From positions 1 to 34,149 of the forward strand of contig DYRS01000006.1 in assembly GCA_020718585.1 (NCBI GenBank): DNA of 34,149 nt, read 5' to 3'. The DNA is from Chthoniobacter flavus (GTDB taxonomy: Bacteria; Verrucomicrobiota; Verrucomicrobiia; Chthoniobacterales; Terrimicrobiaceae). Below, piece by piece: positions 1-8,301 of this stretch. Each line of letters opens with the position of its first letter. Positions within the stretch are counted from its first letter, which is position 1. The translations under genes were made by a program, and so were the position numbers. Under the pieces are notes generated by a model that did no database searches, was not told where the DNA came from, and was given only the letters and a program-made list of their open reading frames with translations.

Positions 1-110
1 GGGCAAGATGCACGCGCTCCCGGAAACTTGCACTCAGAGATGCGCCCGCGGGCCGGCAACCGGGCCGATACTTCTTGTCATTGGCGGAAGATCGGAAATT
101 TTAGTCGGCG

Positions 111-1106
111 ATGAACTTTGCCCCCTCGGAATCCCGCTATCAGTCCTCCACATTCCGCCGCTGCGGGCGAAGCGGGCTGCAGCTTCCGATCATCGCGCTC
201 GGGCTTTGGCACAACTTCGGCGGGGCTGATGACTTCGCGGGGGCGCGGGCGATCCTGCTGCGGGCGTTTGATCTCGGGATCACCCACTTTGATCTGGCCA
301 ACAACTACGGACCGCCCCCGGGCAGCGCCGAGGAGCTGTTCGGCAAAGTGCTGAAAACCGATCTGGCGGCATGGCGCGACGAGATCGTCGTCTCAACGAA
401 AGCCGGCTACCGGATGTGGCCCGGACCGTATGGGGAGTGGGGATCGCGAAAATCCCTGCTCGCGAGCCTGGATCAAAGCCTCCGGCGGATGAACCTAGAC
501 TACGTGGATATTTTTTACAGCCACCGCCCCGATCCCGATACCCCGCTCGAAGAAACTGTCGGCGCACTTGTCCATGCGGTGCGCTCGGGAAAAGCACTCT
601 ACGCCGGACTCTCCAACTACCCGGCCGACATGACCCGCAGGGCGGCCGCCCTGCTTGCGACCGAGGGGGTTCCGCTGCTGATCCACCAGGCCAGATACAA
701 CCTGCTTGACCGCTGGATCGAGGGCGGGCTGGTCGATGCCCTGCTGGATGTCGGCGCGGGCTGCATCGCGTTTTCGCCGCTCGCCCAGGGCCTCCTCACA
801 GACCGATACCTCGGCGGCATCGCAGAGGACTCCCGCGCGGGAAAAAATCGGGGATTTTTGAACCCCGGCAGCATCACGGAGGACGCGATGCGCCGCGTCC
901 GGGCACTCAACGCCATCGCCCGGAGGCGCGGGCAGTCGCTCGCGTGCCTTGCCCTGAGCTGGATCCTCTCGCGCCCCGCCGTCACATCGGTGCTGGTCGG
1001 AGCCAGCCGGATCTCCCAGCTCGAAGATAATTTGGAAGCGGCAAGCGCGCCGGGGTTCAGCGAGGACGAACTCCGCGAAATTGATGCGGCGTTGCAGCCC
1101 TCATAG
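111..1106 (+). CDS. Aldo/keto reductase (YghZ / L-glyceraldehyde-3-phosphate reductase-like)
   Basis: 331-aa ORF; FDLANNYGPPPGSAEE..G, STKAGYRMWPGPYGEWGSRK, SLDQSLRRMNLDYVDIFYSHRPDPDTPLEET, GLSNY and SVLVGAS motifs typical of the AKR superfamily. Confidence 0.95.
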   Translation: MNFAPSESRYQSSTFRRCGRSGLQLPIIALGLWHNFGGADDFAGARAILLRAFDLGITHFDLANNYGPPPGSAEELFGKVLKTDLAAWRDEIVVSTKAGYRMWPGPYGEWGSRKSLLASLDQSLRRMNLDYVDIFYSHRPDPDTPLEETVGALVHAVRSGKALYAGLSNYPADMTRRAAALLATEGVPLLIHQARYNLLDRWIEGGLVDALLDVGAGCIAFSPLAQGLLTDRYLGGIAEDSRAGKNRGFLNPGSITEDAMRRVRALNAIARRRGQSLACLALSWILSRPAVTSVLVGASRISQLEDNLEAASAPGFSEDELREIDAALQPS

Positions 1107-1175
1107 CACCTTGCTGTTGTCAACTGCGGGTCCGGCTTTGACTCCCGCCGAGCCGGGTGATACGGTTTCCAGCAC

Positions 1176-1355
1176 ATGAGCGCGCTTCCCAAACCGATCC
1201 TTGCCGCCGCCGATTATCTCGTGATCGAACGCGCCGCCTTCGTCAACCTGACGTCCGTCGCCTGCGAAGTCGCGGTCGCAGAGATCTACGAGCGGGTGGA
1301 ATTCCCCCTCCCCGCGGCTCCGGTTTCCGACGCGCCCCGCACCGCCCCCCGATGA
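1176..1355 (+). CDS. Putative 59-aa small protein, ATGA-coupled to rfbF
   Basis: ATG at 1176 reads MSALPKPILAAADYLVIERAAFVNLTSVACEVAVAEIYERVEFPLPAAPVSDAPRTAPR, with TGA at 1353-1355 overlapping the rfbF ATG at 1352 (ATGA). Just below the length cutoff of the supplied ORF track. Confidence 0.4.
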   Translation: MSALPKPILAAADYLVIERAAFVNLTSVACEVAVAEIYERVEFPLPAAPVSDAPRTAPR

Positions 1356-2134
1356 AAGTCGTCATTCTCTGCGGCGGAAAAGGCACGCGCCTGCGCGAGG
1401 AGACGGAGTTCCGTCCCAAGCCGATGCTGCCGATCGGCGGTCGCCCGATCCTCTGGCACATTATGAAGATCTACGCGGCCCACGGGTTCACAGACTTCGT
1501 GCTCTGCCTCGGCTACAAGGGCGCGACCATCAAGGATTATTTTCGCAACTACCTCTGGAACACCTCGGATGTCACGCTGCGCCTAGGTGCCAGTGGCAGC
1601 GAGGTTTTTCACAACCGGCAGGACGAGGAAGGTTGGACGGTCACGCTCGCCGAGACCGGGGAGGAAACGCTCACGGCCGGTCGCATCGCGCGAGTTCGAA
1701 AACACCTCGGCGACGACGAACATTTTCTTCTCACCTACGGCGACGGGGTCGGGGATGTCAACGTCCGGGCGGGCTACGAATGCCACCTCGCCAGCGGAAA
1801 AATTCTCACCATGACAACCGTCCACCCGCCCGGACGTTTCGGCGAGGTCTCGCTCGCCACAGGCGGCGGGGTCGCGTCGTTCAACGAAAAACCCCAGACC
1901 GAAGACGGCTGGATCAACGGCGGGTTCCTCTGCGCGTCCGCCCGGCTCTTCGACTATCTCGGAGACTCGGACGACATGCTTCTGGAAAAGCAGCCGATGC
2001 AGCGGCTCGCGGCGGAAGGCCAGCTCAACGCCTGCCAGCACACCGGGTTCTGGCAGCCGATGGACACGTTCCATGAGTTCACCCTCCTGAACGAAATGTG
2101 GGATGCCGGCCGGGCCCCATGGAAGGTTTGGTGA
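1352..2134 (+). CDS. rfbF: Glucose-1-phosphate cytidylyltransferase
   Basis: MKVVILCGGKGTRLREETEFRPKPMLPIGGRPILWHIMKIYAAHGFTDFVLCLGYKG...YFRNY; nucleotidyltransferase signature. The start is placed internally to the longer 1157 ORF. Confidence 0.95.
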   Translation: MKVVILCGGKGTRLREETEFRPKPMLPIGGRPILWHIMKIYAAHGFTDFVLCLGYKGATIKDYFRNYLWNTSDVTLRLGASGSEVFHNRQDEEGWTVTLAETGEETLTAGRIARVRKHLGDDEHFLLTYGDGVGDVNVRAGYECHLASGKILTMTTVHPPGRFGEVSLATGGGVASFNEKPQTEDGWINGGFLCASARLFDYLGDSDDMLLEKQPMQRLAAEGQLNACQHTGFWQPMDTFHEFTLLNEMWDAGRAPWKVW

Positions 2135-2147
2135 TGGGGGGAGACTC

Positions 2148-3605
2148 ATGAAAAAATCTCCCGACCAGCTCAGGAAGGAAATCCTGCGGCTCACAAAGGA
2201 ATACTCGGACGCGGTTCACCGCTCTCTGTCGCCGGAGCCGCAGGATTTTATTCCGGGCCAAACCACCATCCCCTACGCCAGCCGCGTCTTTGATGCCGAT
2301 GAGGTCGGCGCAGCGGTCGGCTCGTCGCTCGACTTCTGGCTGACTCTCGGCCCGGAAGGCGAGGCACTGGAAAACGAACTCTCCGAGTTTCTCGGCACCA
2401 AGCGCTGCCTGCTCACGAACTCCGGCTCCTCGGCCAACCTTCTGGCCGTCACCGCCCTCACGAGCCACAAGCTTCCGGCGGAAAAGCGGTTGCTTCCCGG
2501 CGACGAGATCATCACGGTTGCCGCAGGTTTTCCGACAACCGTCGCCCCGATCATTCAGAACCGCGCCGTCCCGGTCTTCGTCGACAGCGATCCTTTGACG
2601 TTGAACGCGCGCTGCGATCAGTTGGAAGCAGCCTACCGCCCGCGAAAAACCAAGGCAGTCATGATGGCCCACACATTGGGTAATCCCTTTGACCTCCATG
2701 CCGTGACAGAGTTCTGCAACCAGCACGGGCTTTGGTTGATCGAGGATAATTGCGATGCCCTCGGTTCCGAATACTCCCCGCCTCACGGCTCCCCGGCATT
2801 GACCGGGAGCTTCGGCGACATGAGCACCCAGTCATTTTATCCCGCACACCACATGACGATGGGCGAGGGGGGGTGCGTGAATATCCCCCGGGACATGAGG
2901 TGGAAACCCCTCGTCGAGAGCTTCCGCGATTGGGGTCGGGACTGCTGGTGCGCCAGCGGCAAAGACAACACATGCGGCAAACGATTCGGATGGCAGCTCG
3001 GAGAACTTCCGGAGGGGTACGACCACAAATACATCTACAGCCACCTCGGCTATAACTTGAAACCGCTTGACCTCCAGGCAGCGATCGGACGCGCCCAGCT
3101 CAATAAACTCCCCGCTTTCATCCGCGCACGCCGGGAGAACTGGCAATACCTCCGCGCCGCGCTCGCCGACCTCGAAGGATTTTTCGACTTCCAACTGCCG
3201 ACCCATGCCAAGATATGGAATGGGAAATGCGGAATGCGAAATGAGGAATGCCCACCCTCTTCAACTTTCTCATGGGATTCCTCCGGCGCATCCTGCGATC
3301 CCTCATGGTTCGGGTTCATGCTCGCGGTAAAACCAGCCGCGCCTTTCACCCGCACCGAGCTCGCCCGCCGCCTCGACGCAGCGAAGATCGGCAACCGCCC
3401 GCTCTTTGGCGGCAACCTGACCCGCCAGCCCGCACTCGCCCGAATCAAGGGCGAAATCCCCGCCGCCTTCCGCGTCATCGGGGATCTCCCAGGGGCGGAT
3501 GCCATCATGAACCGCGCGCTCTTCATCGGAGTCTATCCCGGCCTCACCCGCCCGATGATGGATTACATGGTGGAAACAATCCGCGAATCCGTCCGGACCC
3601 GCTGA
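2148..3605 (+). CDS. rfbH: CDP-4-dehydro-6-deoxyglucose 3-dehydratase-like PLP enzyme (RfbH; DegT/DnrJ/EryC1 family)
   Basis: MKKSPDQLRKEILRLTKEYSDA..., LTNSGSSANLLAVTAL, GDEIITVAAGFPTTVAPIIQN, EDNCDALGSEY, GSFGDMSTQSFYPAHHMTMGEGG (His in place of the PLP Lys, as in RfbH), FGGNLTRQPA. Confidence 0.93.
   Translation: MKKSPDQLRKEILRLTKEYSDAVHRSLSPEPQDFIPGQTTIPYASRVFDADEVGAAVGSSLDFWLTLGPEGEALENELSEFLGTKRCLLTNSGSSANLLAVTALTSHKLPAEKRLLPGDEIITVAAGFPTTVAPIIQNRAVPVFVDSDPLTLNARCDQLEAAYRPRKTKAVMMAHTLGNPFDLHAVTEFCNQHGLWLIEDNCDALGSEYSPPHGSPALTGSFGDMSTQSFYPAHHMTMGEGGCVNIPRDMRWKPLVESFRDWGRDCWCASGKDNTCGKRFGWQLGELPEGYDHKYIYSHLGYNLKPLDLQAAIGRAQLNKLPAFIRARRENWQYLRAALADLEGFFDFQLPTHAKIWNGKCGMRNEECPPSSTFSWDSSGASCDPSWFGFMLAVKPAAPFTRTELARRLDAAKIGNRPLFGGNLTRQPALARIKGEIPAAFRVIGDLPGADAIMNRALFIGVYPGLTRPMMDYMVETIRESVRTR
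3212..3251 (+). repeat. Short A/G-rich GGAATGCGAAATG-type repeat embedded in frame in rfbH
   Basis: atatggaatgggaaatgcggaatgcgaaatgaggaatgcc: imperfect repeats of GGAATG(C/G)(G/)AAATG, compositionally distinct from the GC-rich flanks and encoding IWNGKCGMRNEE. Confidence 0.6.
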
Positions 3606-3724
3606 CGCCTTCACTGTGTCCGGCATCATCCATCCGGGTGACAAAGCTGCGGGGTTCCGCAGCGGCGAAGCACCCGGAATTTTCGGCCATTGACTTTGAC
3701 CGGCGGCATGCCGACAACCGGACG

Positions 3725-5359
3725 ATGGACACGACAGGCATCGCCGCACTGAGGAATCCCCGCACGAACAAAGGCAGCGCATTTTCCGGAGCCGAGCGGA
3801 GGGCACTGGGGATCGAGGGGTTCCTGCCGACGGTGGAGGATTCGCTCGAAGTCCAGATCGGCAGGGTCCATGTCCAGCTCGACGCGCTCGCGGGGGATTT
3901 TCAGAAATACCAATTTCTCAGCGACCTGCAGATCCGTAACGAGACGCTGTTTTACGCGGTGCTCATGTCGGATCCTGCGGCGTTCATGCCGCTCGTTTAC
4001 ACGCCGACGGTCGGGGAGGCGTGCCAGCAGTTCAACCGGTTCTTTCGCGCGACCCGCGGGATGTATCTGCCGATCACCGCGCGCGGGCGGGTGAAGGAAA
4101 TCCTGTCGCACTGGCCGGAGAAGGACATCCGGTTCATCGTGGTCACCGACGGCGAGCGGATCCTCGGGCTCGGCGACCAGGGGATCGGCGGGATGGGGAT
4201 CCCGATCGGGAAGCTCGCGCTCTACACCGCCTGCGCGGGAGTGCCTCCGCAATTCACTCTGCCCGTGATGCTTGATGTCGGGACCAATAACCAGGAGCTG
4301 CTCGACGACCCGCTGTACCTCGGACTCCGGCAGAACCGCGTGCGCGGGGACGAATACGACGCGTTCATTGATGAGTATGTTCGGGCGGTGCAGGAACTGT
4401 TCCCGAAATGCTGCATCCAGTGGGAGGACTTCGCGAATTTCCATGCGGTCCCGATCCTTGAGCGATACGGCGGGAAGATCTGCACCTACAACGACGACAT
4501 CCAGGGCACGGCCGCCGTCGCGCTGGCCGGGATCTTCGGCGCGCTGCGGATTTCCAAGCAGCAGCTCACCGACCAGCGGTTCCTCTTTCTGGGCGGCGGG
4601 GCGGCGGCGACCGGCATCGCCGAGCTCATCAGCGAGGCGATGGCGCTCGAGGGGATCCCGATCGCCGACGGCCGCGCCCGCAACTGGCTCTTCGACGTCA
4701 ACGGGCTCCTCGTCTCATCGCGCGGCGACCTCGCGGATTTCCAGAAGCCGTTCGCCCACGACCACCCGCCGGTCGCGTCGTTCGTCGAGGCGATCCGCGC
4801 GCTGCGTCCGACCGGCATCATCGGCGTGAGCACGGTTCCCAAGCTCTTCAACCAGCCGGTCATCGCGGCGATGGCCGGGATCAACGCGTCCCCGATCATC
4901 TTCCCGTATTCCAACCCAACCTCGCGCTCGGAATGCACCGCGGAAGAAGCCTACAAATGGTCCGACGGACGCGCGATCTTCGCAAGCGGCAGCCCGTTCG
5001 GCCCGGTCGAAATCGATGGAAAAAAAATCGTCCCCGGCCAGGGGAACAATGTCTATATTTTTCCGGCGATGGGGATGGCGGTGCTGGCGACCCAGGCGTC
5101 GCGCGTTCCCCAGGAGCTTTTCATCGCGGCCGCCAAGGCGGTCGCCGCGCAGGTCTCCGACGCCGACCTTGCTTCCGGGCTGATCTACCCGCCGCAGAGC
5201 CACATCCTCGAGGCCTCACTCGAGACCGCCACAAAAATTGCGGAGGTCATCTTCGAGCGCGGGCTCGCGGGGATTCCGCGCCCCGACGACATCGGCGCAC
5301 ACGTCCGCAGCCTCGCCTACAAGCCGGCGTATCCGGCGAATCCGGCGAATCCGGCGTAG
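3725..5359 (+). CDS. maeA: NAD-dependent malic enzyme (malate dehydrogenase, oxaloacetate-decarboxylating)
   Basis: MDTTGIAALRNPRTNKGSAFSGAERRALGIEGFLPTVEDSLEVQ; LVYTPTVGEACQ; VTDGERILGLGDQGIGGMGIPIGKLALYTACAG; YNDDIQGTAAVALAGI; FLGGGAAATGIAELI; IFPYSNPTSRSECTAEEAY. The long upstream extension of the 3248 ORF is out of family. Confidence 0.95.
   Translation: MDTTGIAALRNPRTNKGSAFSGAERRALGIEGFLPTVEDSLEVQIGRVHVQLDALAGDFQKYQFLSDLQIRNETLFYAVLMSDPAAFMPLVYTPTVGEACQQFNRFFRATRGMYLPITARGRVKEILSHWPEKDIRFIVVTDGERILGLGDQGIGGMGIPIGKLALYTACAGVPPQFTLPVMLDVGTNNQELLDDPLYLGLRQNRVRGDEYDAFIDEYVRAVQELFPKCCIQWEDFANFHAVPILERYGGKICTYNDDIQGTAAVALAGIFGALRISKQQLTDQRFLFLGGGAAATGIAELISEAMALEGIPIADGRARNWLFDVNGLLVSSRGDLADFQKPFAHDHPPVASFVEAIRALRPTGIIGVSTVPKLFNQPVIAAMAGINASPIIFPYSNPTSRSECTAEEAYKWSDGRAIFASGSPFGPVEIDGKKIVPGQGNNVYIFPAMGMAVLATQASRVPQELFIAAAKAVAAQVSDADLASGLIYPPQSHILEASLETATKIAEVIFERGLAGIPRPDDIGAHVRSLAYKPAYPANPANPA
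5333..5356 (+). repeat. Tandem 9-bp CCGGCGAAT-type repeat at the 3' end of the malic enzyme gene
   Basis: tatccggcgaatccggcgaatccggcgtag; encodes YPANPANPA-stop. Confidence 0.6.
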
Positions 5360-5368
5360 CATCCGGAG

Positions 5369-6313
5369 ATGGCCGAGACCGTCCGCCTCCTGCAGATCGT
5401 CCTTCCCGTCTTTCTCGTCCTCGGGGCGGGCTATGCGATGCGGCGCGCGCGCATCCTCACCGAGGATGCCGACCAGTCGCTGCTCGGCGTCCTCGTCAAG
5501 CTCTTCGTCCCGTGCCTCGCGCTCGACGTCATCATCGGCAACGAGGCGCTCGTGCGTCCGTCCAACCTCTTCCTCCCGCCGCTTGCCGGGTTCGCATCGG
5601 TTGCCGTGGGCATCGGGCTCTCGCTGGCGGCCGCAAAGATCTTCCTGAAGGGCAACGCCAGGATCCGGACGTTTGCCTGTGCGACCGGGCTCCAAAACTA
5701 CGGCTACATCCCGCTCCCGTTGTGCATGGCGCTCTTCGACCGCGACGTCGTCGGCGTGCTCTTCGCGTTCAACCTCGGCGTCGAGGTCGCCATGTGGACG
5801 CTTGCGGTTGCCACTGTTGCGGGACGGCAGGCCGACCGGCGGTGGTGGGCACCGCTTTGCAGCCCGCCGATCATCGCGGTCGTCGCGGCGATTTTTCTCA
5901 ACCTCGCCGGAGCGGAAAAATGGATTCCATCATCGGTGGACACCGCTTGGCACATGCTCGGCGCGTGCGCGGTCCCGCTCGGGCTGCTCCTCAGCGGGGC
6001 GCTGCTCGAGGACTACGTCAGCCCGCATGTTTTGAGGTCCGACGGAAAATCCACCGGCCTCGCGATCGCCCTGCGACTCGGCGTGCTGCCAGGCGTCCTC
6101 CTCGCGCTCGCCCTCGCGCTGCCCTCCGACCCCGCGCTCCGCTCGGTCCTTGTCGTCCAGGCAGCAATGCCCTCGGCCGTCTTCCCGATCGTCCTCGCAA
6201 AACTCCACGGCGGCGACATCCCGACCGCGATCCGAATCGTGCTCGGCACGTCGCTCGTCGGGCTTGTCACAATCCCGCTCTGGCTCGCACTCGGCCTCCG
6301 GCTCGTTTCCTGA
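5369..6313 (+). CDS. AEC (auxin efflux carrier) family transporter
   Basis: 314-aa hydrophobic protein: LQIVLPVFLVLGAGYAMRR...VKLFVPCLALDVIIGN...GLQNYGYIPLPLCMALFD...AMPSAVFPIVLAKLHGGD; AEC-type topology and motifs. Confidence 0.88.
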   Translation: MAETVRLLQIVLPVFLVLGAGYAMRRARILTEDADQSLLGVLVKLFVPCLALDVIIGNEALVRPSNLFLPPLAGFASVAVGIGLSLAAAKIFLKGNARIRTFACATGLQNYGYIPLPLCMALFDRDVVGVLFAFNLGVEVAMWTLAVATVAGRQADRRWWAPLCSPPIIAVVAAIFLNLAGAEKWIPSSVDTAWHMLGACAVPLGLLLSGALLEDYVSPHVLRSDGKSTGLAIALRLGVLPGVLLALALALPSDPALRSVLVVQAAMPSAVFPIVLAKLHGGDIPTAIRIVLGTSLVGLVTIPLWLALGLRLVS

Positions 6314-6382
6314 ATGAGCAATTATGCGCCCGGTTGCAAAAAAATAGTTTTGCGCGCGGAGAATCCTGCATAATGTTTTCCC

Positions 6383-6835
6383 GTGCCGCCTGATCACATC
6401 CCCATGTCCGGCAACTCGCTCTATCAGGGTCTGCGAGCGATTTGGAACACCGAATTTCCGAAGAGCTGTCCGAAGTGCAGACGCTTGTATTATTCGTTCG
6501 AGGAGTATCTCGTGGATACGCTGCCGTTGCAGTCCACCAGCGGGCTCATGGGATACAACATCGGTGATCCGGGGCAGCAGGTCGGGCTGTTTCGCAACTG
6601 CAAGTGCGGGACGACGATCATGGCATTCTGCCACGACCGCAGAGATTTTTCCGAGTCGGGGCTGAAGCGGCGCAGGCTGTTCGGCGAGCTGATGGACCGC
6701 CTGCTGGTGGACGGCGGGATCTCGGTACAGGAAGTCCGTGAGAAGCTGCTGGCGGCACTGAGGACGGCGCCCGACATCGAGGAGTTTCAAAGGGCGGTCG
6801 CTCCCGAACTGCCCGATCAGCCCGAGGCGGGATGA
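6383..6835 (+). CDS. Conserved-looking hypothetical protein with a four-Cys (CPKC...CKC) zinc-ribbon-like module
   Basis: SCPKCRRLYYSFEEYLVDTLPLQSTSGLMGYNIGDPGQQVGLFRNCKCGTTIMAFC; the start could be GTG 6383 or ATG 6404; the stop overlaps the next ATG (ATGA at 6832). Confidence 0.7.
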   Translation: MPPDHIPMSGNSLYQGLRAIWNTEFPKSCPKCRRLYYSFEEYLVDTLPLQSTSGLMGYNIGDPGQQVGLFRNCKCGTTIMAFCHDRRDFSESGLKRRRLFGELMDRLLVDGGISVQEVREKLLAALRTAPDIEEFQRAVAPELPDQPEAG

Positions 6836-8295
6836 TTCTTTCTCCGCTGCAGATGATCGAGGCCGAACGGGAGGCCTTTTCCCGCGGAGCCGATGCGGGA
6901 GGGCTTATGGAATCCGCCGGCCGGCAGATGGCGGAATTTATTCGGCAGAACCACCCGGAGCCCGGCCGCTGCATCGCCTATGCGGGCAAAGGCCACAACG
7001 GCGGCGACGTGCTCGTGGCAGCCCGGCATCTTGCGAAATGGGGGTGGACCATTGACGTCGTTCTGCCGGCTTCACCGCTCGCCCCGCTCACTGCCTCGCG
7101 CCTGGAAATGCTCCCCCGCGCGCGATCGGAACGCTTGGAACGCTCCGGGCTTCCGCTCGTGATTCTCGACGGGCTCCTCGGGGTCGGGGCGTCGGGTGCG
7201 CCGCGCGGGCCGGTCGCCTGCGCGATTCGGGAAATCAACCGCCTCCGCGAGACCCGCGCCGCGTGGGTCGTTGCGGCGGACATCCCGAGCGGGCTCGACG
7301 CCGGGACGGGGCAGCCAGCCGATCCGTGCGTGCGTGCGGACGCAACGGTCACGGTGGGGTTCGCAAAATCCGGCCTCATTGCGGACGCCGCGACGAACTT
7401 TGTCGGCCGCATCGCCATTGCGGCGCTCGATGAAATCCTGCCTCCCGCCGACGCCGGCGCGGCGTGTGTCCTGACTGCCGACCTGCTTGCAGGCCTTCTG
7501 CCGCCAAGGGCTTTCGACACGCACAAGGGCATGGCCGGGCGCGTGGCCGTGGTGGCCGGATCGGTCGGATTCACCGGCGCGGCGCGGCTCTGCGCGGGCG
7601 CAGCCGTGCAGGGAGGAGCAGGGCTTGTCACGCTCTGCGTCAAACCCGACGTGTATTCGCTCCTCGCCACGTCCGTCATCCCGGAGGCCATGGTCCGCCC
7701 GGTGACGTCCTACGAGGAGGTCCTCTCCGGTCCGTGGGATGCGATTGCGATCGGTCCGGGGCTCTCGACCGCGCATGCGGAGGAAATTCTCGCGGTCGTG
7801 CGGGGTGCAAAATGCCCGTGCGTGGTCGATGCCGATGCGCTGAACGTGGTGGCGCGAGAGCCCTCGGTGCTCGACATCTGCGCGGGCCCGAGGCTGCTGA
7901 CCCCGCACCCCGGTGAAATGGAGCGGCTTTTTTCGTGCGGCAAACGCAGCCGCGCCGGTTGGGCGGGCGACTTCGTCGCGCGGTATCCGGCGACGTTGTT
8001 GCTCAAAGGCGCGCGCACGGTGATTGCCGAGCGCGGGTACCCGGCCGCCTACAACTCGACCGGGCACCCCGGCATGGCAAGCGGCGGGATGGGCGACGTG
8101 CTCGCCGGCGTGGCGGCCGCGCTGATCGCCCAGGGAAAAAGCGAGCGCGAGGCGGCCATGCTCGGCGCGTGGGTCTGCGGGCGCGCGGCGGAAATCGCGA
8201 TCACGTCCGGCGCGTCGCAGGAATCGCTGCGGGCTGCCGACATTGCGTCCAGTTTGGGCCGGGCGTTTCAGTCGCTTCGGGCGCGCTGCCTCTGA
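6832..8295 (+). CDS. nnr: Bifunctional NAD(P)H-hydrate epimerase / ADP-dependent NAD(P)H-hydrate dehydratase
   Basis: N-terminal YjeF_N: AYAGKGHNGGDVLVAARHL...DGLLGVGASGAPRG...ADIPSGLDAGTGQP; C-terminal carbohydrate-kinase-like: GRVAVVAGSVGFTGAARLCAGAAVQGGAGLVTL...LTPHPGEMERL...LLKGARTVIAERG...GMASGGMGDVLAGVAAAL. Confidence 0.95.
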   Translation: MILSPLQMIEAEREAFSRGADAGGLMESAGRQMAEFIRQNHPEPGRCIAYAGKGHNGGDVLVAARHLAKWGWTIDVVLPASPLAPLTASRLEMLPRARSERLERSGLPLVILDGLLGVGASGAPRGPVACAIREINRLRETRAAWVVAADIPSGLDAGTGQPADPCVRADATVTVGFAKSGLIADAATNFVGRIAIAALDEILPPADAGAACVLTADLLAGLLPPRAFDTHKGMAGRVAVVAGSVGFTGAARLCAGAAVQGGAGLVTLCVKPDVYSLLATSVIPEAMVRPVTSYEEVLSGPWDAIAIGPGLSTAHAEEILAVVRGAKCPCVVDADALNVVAREPSVLDICAGPRLLTPHPGEMERLFSCGKRSRAGWAGDFVARYPATLLLKGARTVIAERGYPAAYNSTGHPGMASGGMGDVLAGVAAALIAQGKSEREAAMLGAWVCGRAAEIAITSGASQESLRAADIASSLGRAFQSLRARCL

Positions 8296-8301
8296 TCAAC
8301 C

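Noticed and set aside
1-30. Window start GGGCAAGATGCACGCGCTCCCGG resembles half of the GGGCAxGATGCCCATG repeat at 11.6 kb
   Set aside because: Too short, with a mismatched core (TGCACGCG versus TGCCCATG), and cut by the window edge; not enough to call a repeat copy.
3248-3724. N-terminal extension of the 703-aa malic enzyme ORF
   Set aside because: It overlaps rfbH in another frame and is Arg/Pro-rich; the enzyme aligns from MDTTGIAAL at 3725.
3626-4444. Long antisense ORF (272 aa, -) opposite the malic enzyme
   Set aside because: Arg/His/Pro-rich composition and exact overlap with a strongly supported CDS; a GC-driven mirror ORF.
6336-6353. GCAAAA-N6-TTTTGC hairpin after the AEC transporter as a terminator
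   Set aside because: Weak A/T stem with no following U-tract; cannot be supported as an intrinsic terminator.
4933-6393. 486-aa + strand ORF overlapping the malic enzyme and the AEC transporter
   Set aside because: Arg/Pro/Ala-rich low-complexity translation in the wrong frame; both overlapped genes match known families in their own frames.
7072-8067. 331-aa antisense ORF within nnr
   Set aside because: No family-like motifs; fully overlaps a well-supported CDS.
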